Of a stretch of DNA of 64,000 nucleotides, positions 39,973-48,933 are shown piece after piece. The translations under genes were made by a program, and so were the position numbers. The notes under the pieces were generated by a model. That model did no database searches. It saw nothing but the letters and a program-made list of their open reading frames with translations, and had not been told where the DNA came from. This DNA is from an uncultured Muribaculaceae bacterium (GTDB lineage Bacteria > Bacteroidota > Bacteroidia > Bacteroidales > Muribaculaceae). Position 1 is the stretch's first letter, and every line of letters begins with the position of its first letter. The stretch lies in the NCBI GenBank assembly GCA_947525975.1, contig CANNVE010000015.1:18637-82636 (forward strand), in the 5' to 3' direction.

Positions 39973-41583
39973 TTATTTTTTCACGGCGTCGGCTATGCGC
40001 CGGCCCGGCGTCTTTTTGTCGAGGGGATGGATGTCATTCCACTCCCCAAGGTCGCTGTTTTTTATCAGGTGCGTTTCAGTGGTCATTTGGGTGGCGCGCA
40101 GCTGCTGGGCGCGCAGTTCGGCCCAAGCCTTGCGTCCGTTGACGTCTGAGGGGTGGAGGAAGTCGGCGAGTTCTACTATGTAGAAAGGCAGCGTAGGGTC
40201 TCCGAGCAGGTCGCGCCAGTTGCCTATCATGTTCTTGAGGAAGTCTGCGTATCTGTTGTTGCCGACGTTAGACTCGCCTTGATACCAGATGGCGCCTTCG
40301 AAAGCGAGTCCCTTAAGGGGCGCAATCATCTGGTTGTACAGCACGGTAGGATAGTAATGGTAGAATTGCATTGAAGGCCCCTTGGGCATGGGGGCGCCTT
40401 TGCGATAGCGCCATTTTCCCGAAAGGTCATACTCTTTGCCGCCTGCTATGAGTTTGTAGGGCTTTTCCGGCACGAAGTGAGGGCATCCGCTTTGGCTGAT
40501 CACGCGCACGGCTATGGTGTTGTCTCCGGGGCGAAGCACGCCTTGCGGCACTTTGTAGATGCGGGGCGGATACTGGTAAGATGTGAATCCCACTTGCTTG
40601 CCGTTGACGAAGGCCGAATCGGCGTCGACGATGCAGCCCAGGCGCAGTACGGCCTCCGCTCCGTCATAGTCATCGGGGAGCGTCACCGTGCGGCGGAACC
40701 AGTGGGAGCCGTTGGCCGGGTATTTCCGGTCGCCTCCCCATGATGAGTCGAGGATGTCTACAAGCTCCCAGTCAGAGTCATCGACTTTGTCGGCGCTCCA
40801 GCGCACCGGGCCTTGCTCGCCGGGGTCTCCGGCATCGATCACAGCGTTCCAGGCGGCGAAGGCGCGGCCTTCCATGGCCTTGATGTTGTCGCGGAGGGCG
40901 CCATCGCGGTAATATTCATAGCTGTCGAGCACGCCGGGAAATGCCGCAAGGCTGTCGGCCGATGTCCAAGCCTCGATAGGGGTGCCTCCCCAGCTCGAAT
41001 TGATGATTCCGACCGGTATGCCGGTGTCTTCATACCTGGCTTTGGCGAAGAAATATGCCAGGGCCGAGAAGTCGAGTGCCTGCTGCGGTGTCACAGACAC
41101 CCATTTTGAAGGGCTCATATGCCGCTGAGGGCCGTCGAAGCTGTATTCCTTCGGCACCACAAACTGGCGTATGTCATGATTGGCATATGACGCGATCTCA
41201 TCGGCAAACATGTCGGTGACCCTGCGCACCGGCAGCTCCATGTTTGATTGGCCGGCGCAAAGATACACCTCGCCGCCCAATATGCCTTTGACCTTGATGT
41301 CGCCCACCGACAGGTCGCACTCGGTGCCTGCTCCTATGGCCGGGAAGCTCGCCTGCCATAGGCCTTCGCCGTCGGCCACTGCCTTTATCTTCTTTTTCTT
41401 GCCTTTCTTTTCGAGCACAAGCGTGACTGACTCTCCCGGATCTGCTGTGCCCCACACAGCCAGAGGGCGGTCATATTGCACCACCATGCTGTCGCATATC
41501 ATCGACGGCAGCTTTGGAGCGCTCCATGCTGCCAGGGACATAGTGGCTGCGATGGCAGCCAGCGCCATTCTGTAGATTTTCAT
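39973..41583 (-). CDS. SGNH-type acetylesterase (sialate O-acetylesterase family)
   Basis: A 536-residue exported carbohydrate esterase. The signal peptide (MALAAIAATMSLAAWSA) is followed by the family opening LPSMICDSMVVQYDRP. The catalytic serine is Ser113 in CAGQSNMELPV; the WYQGESN block is present; the catalytic histidine is His519 in NDIHPLDK. A lectin-like beta insertion (residues ~240-390) matches the two-domain layout of this family. Members deacetylate sialic acids or xylans. Because it diverges from a GH67 alpha-glucuronidase, removal of acetyl groups from glucuronoxylan is a reasonable guess, not shown by sequence. Candidate -7 box about 35 bases upstream. Confidence 0.9.
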   Translation of the reverse strand: MKIYRMALAAIAATMSLAAWSAPKLPSMICDSMVVQYDRPLAVWGTADPGESVTLVLEKKGKKKKIKAVADGEGLWQASFPAIGAGTECDLSVGDIKVKGILGGEVYLCAGQSNMELPVRRVTDMFADEIASYANHDIRQFVVPKEYSFDGPQRHMSPSKWVSVTPQQALDFSALAYFFAKARYEDTGIPVGIINSSWGGTPIEAWTSADSLAAFPGVLDSYEYYRDGALRDNIKAMEGRAFAAWNAVIDAGDPGEQGPVRWSADKVDDSDWELVDILDSSWGGDRKYPANGSHWFRRTVTLPDDYDGAEAVLRLGCIVDADSAFVNGKQVGFTSYQYPPRIYKVPQGVLRPGDNTIAVRVISQSGCPHFVPEKPYKLIAGGKEYDLSGKWRYRKGAPMPKGPSMQFYHYYPTVLYNQMIAPLKGLAFEGAIWYQGESNVGNNRYADFLKNMIGNWRDLLGDPTLPFYIVELADFLHPSDVNGRKAWAELRAQQLRATQMTTETHLIKNSDLGEWNDIHPLDKKTPGRRIADAVKK

Positions 41584-41617
41584 GTCTGATATAGGATTTG
41601 ATTTTGTTACACTGTCG

Positions 41618-41625
41618 CAAATTTA
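41618..41625 (-). promoter_or_regulatory. candidate -7 box of the acetylesterase gene
   Basis: TAAATTTG on the minus strand, 35 bases before the start codon; no good TTTG at -33, which would fit a promoter needing an activator. Confidence 0.5.
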
Positions 41626-41677
41626 GTGCTTTTTGGGGTATGTATATCCCCGCCGGACCGCATTTTCCTCATCTCAT

Positions 41678-41744
41678 GTTACATTGTAACGCCCGCGAAG
41701 ATAGATGTAACATCGGGTGCGCGCACGCGATTGTATGTTACAAT
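41678..41744. promoter_or_regulatory. three palindromes in the divergent acetylesterase/GH67 promoter region
   Basis: GTTACA-T-TGTAAC at 41678-41690, GATGT-A-ACATC at 41704-41714 and ATTGTA-TGT-TACAAT at 41730-41744. All share a TGTTAC/GTAACA core and are spaced about 26 bases apart, roughly 2.5 helical turns. The third covers the -33 element of the GH67 promoter. They look like operators for one dimeric regulator, which is not encoded in this window. Confidence 0.6.
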
Positions 41745-41761
41745 CCTAATGCCTATCTTTG
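41730..41761 (+). promoter_or_regulatory. promoter of the GH67 gene
   Basis: ATTG (41730-41733), 20 bases, TATCTTTG (41754-41761). The ATG follows at 41769, so the leader would be only a few bases long. Confidence 0.7.
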
Positions 41762-41768
41762 TGGCGAT

Positions 41769-43799
41769 ATGAAAAAGACAGTTTTTGCCTACGCCGTTTT
41801 GGGCTTGGCCGTGGCCGCTGCGGGCGGCTGCGGCAAGGGAAGCGTCGAAGCCGGTGGCTGCGACGGCTCTGAATTGTGGCTCCCTCAAGCCGAGGGGAAA
41901 GCCTGTGTGATACCGCCTGACTCGATCACTCCCACCATTGAGGTGTGTGTCGACGAGCTGCGGCGGCATAGCCTCCTCGACACTGTTTCGCTTGCGTTGA
42001 TTCCAGGCGAGGGGAAGCCAGGCGCATATAGGATAGAGGGCGACGGAGTGGTGTGCGGCATCACCGCCAACACCGACATAGGCCTGCTCTACGGCGCATA
42101 CGAGCTTCTGCGCCGTGAGCGCATGGGAGAGAATCCGGCCTGCTCCTCGGCTCCGGCCATAGAAAGGCGCATCCTCAACCATTGGGACAATCTCGACGGC
42201 ACTATCGAGCGCGGATATGCAGGCCACAGCCTTTGGCAGTGGGATTCGCTGCCCGACGTCCGCTCGGGCAGGTATGAGCAGTATGCCAGGGCCTGCGCCT
42301 CCGTGGGCATCAACGGCACGGTGCTCAATAACGTGAATGCGAGCGCCCGCATACTTTCAGGCGAATATCTGCGCAAGGTGGCTGCCCTCGCCGATGCTTT
42401 CCGCCCCTATGGGCTGAAAGTATATCTTTCAGTGAATTTCGCCTCGCCCATGCTTCTCGACAGCCTGGATACGGCAGATCCGCTCAATCCAGGCGTGAGG
42501 GATTGGTGGCGCGCCAAGGCCGATGAAATATACAGCCTTATGCCGGATTTCGGCGGATTTCTGGTCAAGGCCAATTCTGAAGGGCAGCCCGGCCCCTGCG
42601 ATTACGGACGCAGCCATGCCCAGGGGGCCAACATGCTGGCCGAGGCTCTTGCGCCGCACGGTGGCCTGGTCATGTGGAGGGCGTTTGTGTATTCGCCCGA
42701 TGATGCCGACCGCGCCAAGCAGGCCTACAACGAGTTTCAGCCTCTCGACGGCCAATTTGCCGACAACGTGATAATCCAGATCAAGAACGGCCCTGTCGAC
42801 TTCCAGCCCCGCGAGCCTTTGAGCCCGTTGCTGGCCGCTATGTCGCGCACAAAGAAAATGATAGAATTCCAGATCACGCAGGAGTATCTGGGCCACAGCA
42901 ACCATCTGGCTTTCCTTGCCCCGATGTGGCGCGAGACGCTCGATGTGCTTGGCGTGGAGCAGGCTCCCGCTGTGGCCGGAGTGGCAAATATCGGCGATGA
43001 CACCAACTGGACAGGGCATCCTATGGCCCAGGCCAACTGGTACGCCTTCGGTCGGCTGGCGTGGGATCCGAGCCTGTCGAGCGAGCGCATAGCCGGCGAA
43101 TGGGCCGCGCAGTGGCCCGCCGTGACCGATGCGAGCGCCGTGCCGGTGATAGAAGACATGCTGATGCGCAGCCGCGAGGCGGTGGTCGACTACATGATGC
43201 CTATGGGGCTTCACCACATATTCGCTTTCGGCCACCATTATGGGCCAGAACCGTGGTGCGAGGTCGAAGGAGCGAGGCCCGACTGGCTGCCGAAATATTA
43301 TCACAGGGCCGACAGCGCGGGCATAGGCTTTGACCGCACTATGGTCGGGAGCGGAGCCACCGGGCAATATCCCGAGGCCCTCGCCCGGATATACGACGAT
43401 GTTGATAAATGCCCCGAAGAGTATCTGCTGTGGTTTCACCACGTGCCGTGGAGCCATCGCCTCGCCGGCGGCAAGACAGTGTGGGAATCGATGTGCGCCC
43501 ATTATGACAGAGGCGTGAGCGAGGCCGACTCTCTATCGGCGGCATGGGAAAGCCTCGCCGGGAAGATATCGCCGTCGATATACGCCGATGTCAGCGAAAG
43601 GCTCGGAGTGCAGAGCCGCGATGCCCGCTGGTGGCACGACGCCTGCCTGCTCTATTTCAGCGAGATCAACGGCCTGCCCTTCGCCCAAGGCACCATGCCT
43701 GCCGAATACAGCCTCGACAGCCTCAAGGCAGTCAGCCTCGGCATCACAAACTATGAGTGCCCTACCGCTTCTTTGCTTCGCCGGAAACTTTGCCGCTGA
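41769..43799 (+). CDS. aguA: GH67 alpha-glucuronidase (lipoprotein)
   Basis: A 676-residue xylan alpha-1,2-glucuronidase releasing (4-O-methyl)glucuronic acid from xylo-oligosaccharides. The N-terminus is a lipoprotein signal (VFAYAVLGLAVAAAGGC). Family signatures: LNHWDNLDGTIERGYAG, SVGINGTVLNNVNA and FGGFLVKANSEGQPGPCDYG. The general acid is Glu271 (NSEGQPGP), and the paired bases are Asp344 (NGPVDF) and Glu372 (QITQEYLGH), with the family's 28-residue spacing. The ATG at 41769 gives the lipoprotein signal; a longer in-frame extension would cross the promoter. The gene's last 38 bases overlap the convergent apbE. Enzyme identity is firm; surface or periplasmic location is inferred. Confidence 0.95.
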   Translation: MKKTVFAYAVLGLAVAAAGGCGKGSVEAGGCDGSELWLPQAEGKACVIPPDSITPTIEVCVDELRRHSLLDTVSLALIPGEGKPGAYRIEGDGVVCGITANTDIGLLYGAYELLRRERMGENPACSSAPAIERRILNHWDNLDGTIERGYAGHSLWQWDSLPDVRSGRYEQYARACASVGINGTVLNNVNASARILSGEYLRKVAALADAFRPYGLKVYLSVNFASPMLLDSLDTADPLNPGVRDWWRAKADEIYSLMPDFGGFLVKANSEGQPGPCDYGRSHAQGANMLAEALAPHGGLVMWRAFVYSPDDADRAKQAYNEFQPLDGQFADNVIIQIKNGPVDFQPREPLSPLLAAMSRTKKMIEFQITQEYLGHSNHLAFLAPMWRETLDVLGVEQAPAVAGVANIGDDTNWTGHPMAQANWYAFGRLAWDPSLSSERIAGEWAAQWPAVTDASAVPVIEDMLMRSREAVVDYMMPMGLHHIFAFGHHYGPEPWCEVEGARPDWLPKYYHRADSAGIGFDRTMVGSGATGQYPEALARIYDDVDKCPEEYLLWFHHVPWSHRLAGGKTVWESMCAHYDRGVSEADSLSAAWESLAGKISPSIYADVSERLGVQSRDARWWHDACLLYFSEINGLPFAQGTMPAEYSLDSLKAVSLGITNYECPTASLLRRKLCR

Positions 43800-44799
43800 A
43801 GGATGCGTTGGGGGGGATGGTCGAGACTACGTATTCCGATTCAGACGATGAGCTGACTATGATGGCTTCGACCAGAGGCACTGACACGAGCATCTTGGCG
43901 GCGTCATCCGGGGTCATGGCCATGGATGCGGTGGCGAGGGCGTCGGCCAGGGCGGTCGACGGCGCCAGCACGGTCACGCTCAGCGTGGTGGTGCGCAGAG
44001 GCATCCCGGTGGCCGGGTGTATGATGTGGCCCACGAGCGAATCGCCCACCACGCGGAAGTTGCGGTAGTTGCCCGACGTGGCTATGCAGCGGTCGGTGAG
44101 GTCGAGCACCGTCAGCCTGTGGTGCATGAAGCGCGATTCGTCCACGATCGGCGCGTCGATCTGTATGTGCCAGTTGTCGCCGTTGGGGTTTAGGCCCGAC
44201 AGGGCTATTTCTCCGCCTATCTCCACCATGTAGTCGTTGCAGCCGTTGCGCCGCAGCATCGAGGCGATGGCGTCTACGCCGTATCCCTTGGCTATGCCCG
44301 AGAAGTTGAATTCGGTCTTTGGCGATTTCTTGTAGACAAGGCTGTCGGCTGTCACGCCGCAGTCCATGATGCCGATGTAGCCGAGCACCGAGTCAATCTC
44401 CTCGACCGAGGGGCTGACTTCGGCTCCTTCGTGGTATCCGAATCCCCAAAGGTTGACGATCGGGGCCACCGTGGGGTCAAAGGCACCGTCGCTGATGGCC
44501 CACACCCTTTGGGATAGGCGTATCACGTCGGCGAGCATCTTGTCGGCCTTGACCGGCTCGTTGGCGTTGACGCGGCTCACGATCGAGCCTTTTTCAAACG
44601 GAGAAAGCGAATTGTCGACCTTGTTGATCATGTATATGATCGAGTCATTGAGGTCAGCCGTGGCTTTGTAGGTGATGTTGTATGTGGTGCCCCAAGCCGC
44701 TCCGGCTGCTTGTCTGTACTCTGCTTTGCTGCACGCGCATAGCAGTACCGTAGAAGAGCATAGCAGCGCGGATAATAGGTGGAGAAACGTTGATCGCAT
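43762..44799 (-). CDS. apbE: ApbE-family FAD:protein FMN transferase (lipoprotein)
   Basis: A 345-residue periplasmic lipoprotein that uses FAD to attach FMN to threonine in proteins such as NqrB/NqrC and RnfG. Signal peptide with lipobox (ALLCSSTVLLCAC). Motifs: AWGTTYNITY, NKVDNSLSPFEKGS, FDPTVAPIVNLWGFG, FNFSGIAKGYGVDAIASML, MVEIGGEIALSG, IATSGNYRNF and VGHIIHPATGMP, with the metal-binding ALADALATASMAM. The ATG at 44799 begins the lipoprotein signal; the open frame extending to 45024 has no reason to be used. Its 3' end overlaps the GH67 gene tail-to-tail. No flavoprotein target is in the window. Confidence 0.95.
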   Translation of the reverse strand: MRSTFLHLLSALLCSSTVLLCACSKAEYRQAAGAAWGTTYNITYKATADLNDSIIYMINKVDNSLSPFEKGSIVSRVNANEPVKADKMLADVIRLSQRVWAISDGAFDPTVAPIVNLWGFGYHEGAEVSPSVEEIDSVLGYIGIMDCGVTADSLVYKKSPKTEFNFSGIAKGYGVDAIASMLRRNGCNDYMVEIGGEIALSGLNPNGDNWHIQIDAPIVDESRFMHHRLTVLDLTDRCIATSGNYRNFRVVGDSLVGHIIHPATGMPLRTTTLSVTVLAPSTALADALATASMAMTPDDAAKMLVSVPLVEAIIVSSSSESEYVVSTIPPNASFSGKVSGEAKKR

Positions 44800-44943
44800 T
44801 TGATGTAGGTTAAGATTCAACAGCAAAATTCCTAAAAAAACAAATACGTCACAAAATTTGACAGCATCGTGTTGCAATATTGTCAGAAATTTGTAAAAAC
44901 AAGCCCGCGCTCGGCACAAAAAATGATAAAAAATGATAAAAAT

Positions 44944-44974
44944 TTTGTGGGTAGGAGGTTTATGGCTACCTTTG
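44944..44974 (+). promoter_or_regulatory. promoter of the DUF3127-gpmI operon
   Basis: TTTG (44944-44947), 19 bases, TACCTTTG (44967-44974); start codon 27 bases further on. Confidence 0.8.
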
Positions 44975-45001
44975 CATACATAAATATATTTAAATAGATT
45001 A

Positions 45002-45415
45002 ATGGAAATTACAGGCAAAATCATTCAGGCCTTTCCCGAGGTTTCAGGCACGTCGCAGCGCGGCAATACCTGGAAGAAGAGGGAGTATGTGCTTGAAACG
45101 CAAGAGACTTATCCCAAGAAGGTGTTTTTCGATTTCTTTGGTGAGCGCGCCGATCAGTATCCCCTTACTGTGGGCCAGGACATAAAGCTCAGCTTCGACA
45201 TCGAAAGCCGTGAATATAACGGACGCTGGTTCGTATCGATACGCGGATGGAAGGCCGAGCCCGCCGCTCCCGCCACCGCCCCTGCGGCTGCTCCCGCCGG
45301 CTATGGCGCATTCCCCCAGGCTCCCGCCGGCTTCCCGGCCGCTCCCGCCCCCGGCGCTGTGCCTCCGCCGCCGGCTATGCCCGAGCAAGGCGCCACTGAC
45401 GATCTTCCTTTCTGA
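45002..45415 (+). CDS. DUF3127 OB-fold protein with SSB-like acidic tip
   Basis: A 137-residue cytosolic protein. Residues 1-85 form the DUF3127 domain ([60 protein letters not shown]), a small family of Bacteroidetes with OB-fold character. Residues 88-128 are a flexible stretch rich in Pro, Ala and Gly. The last residues ATDDLPF closely resemble the acidic-hydrophobic C-terminal tip of single-strand DNA-binding proteins (DDDIPF), which recruits DNA repair and replication partners. A nucleic-acid-binding role is inferred from this layout; it is not established. It is 23 bases upstream of gpmI with a good promoter. Confidence 0.85.
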   Translation: MEITGKIIQAFPEVSGTSQRGNTWKKREYVLETQETYPKKVFFDFFGERADQYPLTVGQDIKLSFDIESREYNGRWFVSIRGWKAEPAAPATAPAAAPAGYGAFPQAPAGFPAAPAPGAVPPPPAMPEQGATDDLPF

Positions 45416-45438
45416 CAATCAACTATCTGACATCACCT

Positions 45439-46956
45439 ATGGCACATAAAGCATTGCTGATGATCCTCGACGGATGGGGCATCGGCGACCACTCAAAAAG
45501 CGACGTCATCTATCAGACGCCAACTCCTTACTGGGACAGCCTTTTGGCCAACTATCCCAATTCTCAGCTTCAGGCTTCGGGCGAGAACGTAGGTCTGCCC
45601 GACGGCCAGATGGGCAATTCAGAGGTGGGCCACCTCAACATTGGCGCGGGCCGAGTGCTTTACCAGGATCTGGTGAAGATCAACAAGGCCATAGCCGACG
45701 GCTCTATCCTCGAGAACGCCCAGATCAAGAGCGCCTTCGAATACGCCCAGCGCACAGGCAAGAGCATGCACTTCATGGGCTTGACCTCTAACGGCGGCGT
45801 GCACTCGTCGCTCGATCACATTTTCGCGCTCTGCGACATCGCCGCCCACTACGGCCTTGACAATGTATACCTCCACTGCTTCATGGACGGACGCGACACC
45901 GACCCCCGCTCGGGCAAGGGATTTATCGAGCAGCTGCAAGAGCATTGCGGCAAGTCGGCCGGCAAGATCGCCTCTATCATTGGCCGATTCTACGCCATGG
46001 ACCGCGACAAGCGCTGGGAGCGTGTGAAGGAGGCCTATGACCTTCTCGTCGAGGGCAAAGGAAAGCAGGCCACCGACATGGTGGCTGCCATGCAGGAGAG
46101 CTATGACGAGGACGTGACCGATGAGTTTATCAAGCCCATCAACAATGCCACTGTCGACGGCACTATCAAGGAAGGCGATGTGGTGATCTTCTTCAACTAC
46201 CGCAACGACCGCGCCAAGGAACTCACCATCGTGCTCACCCAGCACGATATGCCTGAGCAGGGCATGCACACGATTCCCGACCTGCAGTATTATTGCATGA
46301 CTCCCTACGACTCTTCGTTCACAGGCGTGCACATCCTCTTCGACAAGGAGAATGTCAACAACACCCTGGGCGAATACCTGTCGGCCACGGGCAAGAAGCA
46401 GCTCCACATCGCCGAGACCGAGAAGTACGCTCACGTGACTTTCTTCTTCAACGGAGGCCGAGAGCAGCCTTTCGACGGCGAGGATCGCATCCTGGTGCCT
46501 TCTCCGAAGGTGGCCACTTACGACCTCAAGCCCGAGATGAGCTCTTTTGAGGTGAAAGACAAGCTTGTGGCCGCCATCAACGAAAACAAGTACGATTTCA
46601 TCGTGGTGAACTTCGCCAACGGCGACATGGTTGGCCACACCGGCATCTACTCGGCTATCGAGAAAGCTGTCGTTGCCATCGACAAGTGCGTAGAGGCTGT
46701 GATCGAGGCTGTAAAGGCCAACGGATACGAGGCCATCATCATCGCTGACCATGGCAACGCTGACAATGCCATCAACGCTGACGGCACCCCCAATACCGCG
46801 CACTCGCTCAATCCCGTGCCTTGCGTCTATGTCACCACCGACAAAAACGCCACCATCGCTGACGGCATCCTTGCAGACGTGGCTCCGACGATCCTCCACA
46901 TCATGGATCTCCCGCAGCCCAAGGAGATGACAGGCAAGAACCTGATCACAGACTGA
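45439..46956 (+). CDS. gpmI: 2,3-bisphosphoglycerate-independent phosphoglycerate mutase
   Basis: A 505-residue manganese-dependent enzyme of glycolysis that interconverts 3- and 2-phosphoglycerate. The alkaline-phosphatase-type metal site starts with [11 protein letters not shown]; the phosphorylated serine lies in [43 protein letters not shown] and [14 protein letters not shown] with [15 protein letters not shown] complete the site. Length is standard. It follows the DUF3127 gene by 23 bases and ends at a strong hairpin. A very long open frame on the opposite strand is a by-product of codon composition. Confidence 0.97.
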   Translation: MAHKALLMILDGWGIGDHSKSDVIYQTPTPYWDSLLANYPNSQLQASGENVGLPDGQMGNSEVGHLNIGAGRVLYQDLVKINKAIADGSILENAQIKSAFEYAQRTGKSMHFMGLTSNGGVHSSLDHIFALCDIAAHYGLDNVYLHCFMDGRDTDPRSGKGFIEQLQEHCGKSAGKIASIIGRFYAMDRDKRWERVKEAYDLLVEGKGKQATDMVAAMQESYDEDVTDEFIKPINNATVDGTIKEGDVVIFFNYRNDRAKELTIVLTQHDMPEQGMHTIPDLQYYCMTPYDSSFTGVHILFDKENVNNTLGEYLSATGKKQLHIAETEKYAHVTFFFNGGREQPFDGEDRILVPSPKVATYDLKPEMSSFEVKDKLVAAINENKYDFIVVNFANGDMVGHTGIYSAIEKAVVAIDKCVEAVIEAVKANGYEAIIIADHGNADNAINADGTPNTAHSLNPVPCVYVTTDKNATIADGILADVAPTILHIMDLPQPKEMTGKNLITD

Positions 46957-46979
46957 CAAGCGACAGACCAAGCATAAGA

Positions 46980-47011
46980 GGCAGCCCGGATCGCTCTCGA
47001 TCCGGGCTGCC
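46980..47011 (+). terminator. hairpin after gpmI
   Basis: Perfect 14-bp stem GGCAGCCCGGATCG/CGATCCGGGCTGCC with loop CTCT. The following bases are only moderately T-rich (GTCATTATC), so termination strength is uncertain. Confidence 0.7.
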
Positions 47012-47069
47012 GTCATTATCTCCCTCATGCGGTCGCGATTTCTTCGGGCCGGCCAACAAGTTTGTTTTT

Positions 47070-47747
47070 ATGTTTGATATCTTAGTGCCGCGCGTGTGCC
47101 GCATCTGCGGGCAAAGCCTCGCCAAGGGCGAGGACCTGATGTGCCTGCATTGCCATATCGACCTTCCGCGCACCGGAGTCCACCTCTCTGATTTCAATGA
47201 CGTGCACAAGCGGCTCGGGCACAAATGCCGGGTGTGGAAGGCCGGAGGCTGGTTTTTCTACCTCAGGCAATCGCCCTACGCGCAGATGCTGGTCGACGCC
47301 AAATATGCCGGGCAGCCGTCGGTAGATTTCAGGCTCGCAGCCATGTGCGCCCGAGAGTTGGAGGCTGACGGCTTCTTCGACGGCATAGACTTCTTGGTGC
47401 CCATGCCTATGTACTGGACCAAGAGGCTGCGGCGCGGATACAACCAGGCCGTCAGCATCTGCGAGGGCATAGAGTCGGTCACAGGCATCGGGGTGGTGGA
47501 GGCGCTCAAAGCAAAATCATCGCATGGCACACAGTCGAGAAATACCCGCGAAAGCCGATTCACAAGCATCTCCGGCACTCTGGCCCTATCGCGTGATTGG
47601 CCCCGGATCGCAGGCAAACACGTGATGTTTGTCGATGACATAATCACCACCGGAGCCTCGGCCTCCGAGGCCGTGCAGACGCTGTGGCGGGCGTCGCCAC
47701 GCTCGGTGAGCGTGCTCGCCCTCGGGTTGACAAAAAGCGATAGCTGA
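47070..47747 (+). CDS. comF: ComF-family phosphoribosyltransferase-like protein
   Basis: A 225-residue cytosolic protein related to ComF/GntX, involved in use or uptake of external DNA in competent bacteria. The N-terminal zinc finger is seen in CRICGQSLAKGEDLMCLHCH. The C-terminal phosphoribosyltransferase fold has DFLVPMPMYWTKRLRRGYNQ and the PRPP-binding loop HVMFVDDIITTGASASE. Length is typical. Its stop codon lies inside the terminator hairpin shared with the convergent buk gene. Its real role in Bacteroidetes is not established. Confidence 0.92.
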   Translation: MFDILVPRVCRICGQSLAKGEDLMCLHCHIDLPRTGVHLSDFNDVHKRLGHKCRVWKAGGWFFYLRQSPYAQMLVDAKYAGQPSVDFRLAAMCARELEADGFFDGIDFLVPMPMYWTKRLRRGYNQAVSICEGIESVTGIGVVEALKAKSSHGTQSRNTRESRFTSISGTLALSRDWPRIAGKHVMFVDDIITTGASASEAVQTLWRASPRSVSVLALGLTKSDS

Positions 47748-47767
47748 CGGGTGTCGGCTATCGCTTT
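47734..47767. terminator. bidirectional terminator between comF and buk
   Basis: AAAGCGATAGC (47734-47744) pairs with GCTATCGCTTT (47757-47767); the stem extends inward with weak pairs. The minus strand also has AAAGC...GCTTTTTG, giving T residues for buk. The comF stop codon (47745-47747) is in the loop-side arm. Confidence 0.75.
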
Positions 47768-47794
47768 CCTATAAAGTGTGATTTATGGCGCGGA

Positions 47795-48853
47795 TCAGTA
47801 GTCCTGTGCCTCGATTTCGCCACGCAGGGCCATCACGGCGTTTGAGGCGAGAGCCTCCATCTCGTTCTCGCCCGGGAATACGTATACAGGCGCCAGGTAG
47901 GCGATGCGGCGCTTCAGGCGCTCGATGATGTATTCCGAGTGCGCCATGCCGCCTGTGATGAGGATGGCGTCGATGTCGCCGAAAAGCACGGCGCCCTCGG
48001 CTGCGATAGCCTTGGCGGTGTGGAATATCATGGAATCGATCACCAGCTCGGCTTTCTTGTCGCCGTTTTCTATGCGGTGCAGTATCTCTTTGACGTCGGT
48101 GGTGCCAAGGTGCGCCTCAAGGCCTGCGTGGCCTGCTATGCGCTTCAGCAGCTGATCCTCGGTGAAGCGTCCGCTGTAGCATAGCTTCACCAGAGCGGCA
48201 GCCGGCAGGGTGCCTGCCCTTTCGGGCGAGAAAGGCCCTTCGCCGTCGAGCGCGTTGTTTGCGTCGATGGCCTTGCCGTGGCAGTGCGCCGCCACAGATA
48301 TGCCGCCGCCGAGGTGGCATATTATGAGGTTGAGGTCTTCGTATTTGCGGCCTATCCCTGCGGCGAACTTGCGGGCGGTGGCACGCTGGTTGAGTGCATG
48401 CCAGATGCACACGCGCGGACAATGGGGAGATCCGCTGATTCTGGCTTCGTCGCAAAGCTCGTCGACCACGCCGGGGTCAGCCGTATAGCTTTGGCACCCG
48501 TCGATCTTCTCGGCCACGTCGTATGCGAGCACGCAGCCCAGGTCGCATGCGTGCTGATGCTCGGCATCGAACGCATCCTTCACCATCTGGGGCGAAACCT
48601 TATAGACGCCCCCGTGCACAGGCTTGGCCAGCGATCCGCGGCCGATGACCGCGTCAAACTGCATCGGGATGCCTGCATCGGCCAGGGCTTCGTGTATCAG
48701 GCCCAGGCGGAATGGATACTGGTCGCTGACTTTGGCAAACTGCTTCAGGTCGGCGGGGGTGTGGACTATAGACTTGGCGAATATGGGCAGAGCGTCGTCA
48801 TATACAGCTATTTTGGTGCTGGTGCTCCCTGGATTTATGGCGAGTACGCGCAT
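47795..48853 (-). CDS. buk: butyrate kinase
   Basis: A 352-residue acetokinase-family enzyme converting butyryl-phosphate and ADP to butyrate and ATP (branched-chain acyl phosphates may also serve). It shows the ASKHA-fold phosphate loops VLAINPGSTSTKIAVYD, LNLIICHLGGGISVAAH, GEGPFSPERAGTLP and AILITGGMAHSEYI. The residues distinguish it from acetate kinase, which is longer. It follows ptb by 80 bases and is the last gene of the rlmN-pdxA-NTase-ptb-buk run, closed by a shared terminator. Confidence 0.96.
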   Translation of the reverse strand: MRVLAINPGSTSTKIAVYDDALPIFAKSIVHTPADLKQFAKVSDQYPFRLGLIHEALADAGIPMQFDAVIGRGSLAKPVHGGVYKVSPQMVKDAFDAEHQHACDLGCVLAYDVAEKIDGCQSYTADPGVVDELCDEARISGSPHCPRVCIWHALNQRATARKFAAGIGRKYEDLNLIICHLGGGISVAAHCHGKAIDANNALDGEGPFSPERAGTLPAAALVKLCYSGRFTEDQLLKRIAGHAGLEAHLGTTDVKEILHRIENGDKKAELVIDSMIFHTAKAIAAEGAVLFGDIDAILITGGMAHSEYIIERLKRRIAYLAPVYVFPGENEMEALASNAVMALRGEIEAQDY

Positions 48854-48933
48854 GACAAGATGTTGTTTTTTTAGGTGTTTGTTGATGGGCTTAGATATTG
48901 GGTTGTAAGTGATTTAAGGCATGGGCGTTGCCG

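Noticed and set aside
42429..43502. A 357-codon open frame opposite the GH67 gene
   Set aside because: It lies wholly within a clear enzyme gene and shows no recognisable motif; a shadow frame.
39973..43799. Part of a full polysaccharide utilisation locus
   Set aside because: There is no SusC/SusD pair, sensor or additional glycoside hydrolase nearby; only two genes fit.
45619..47028. A 469-codon open frame on the minus strand opposite gpmI
   Set aside because: gpmI is unmistakable on the plus strand; the antisense frame has no family motif and is Val/His/Asp-rich, as expected from a mirrored GC-rich codon pattern.
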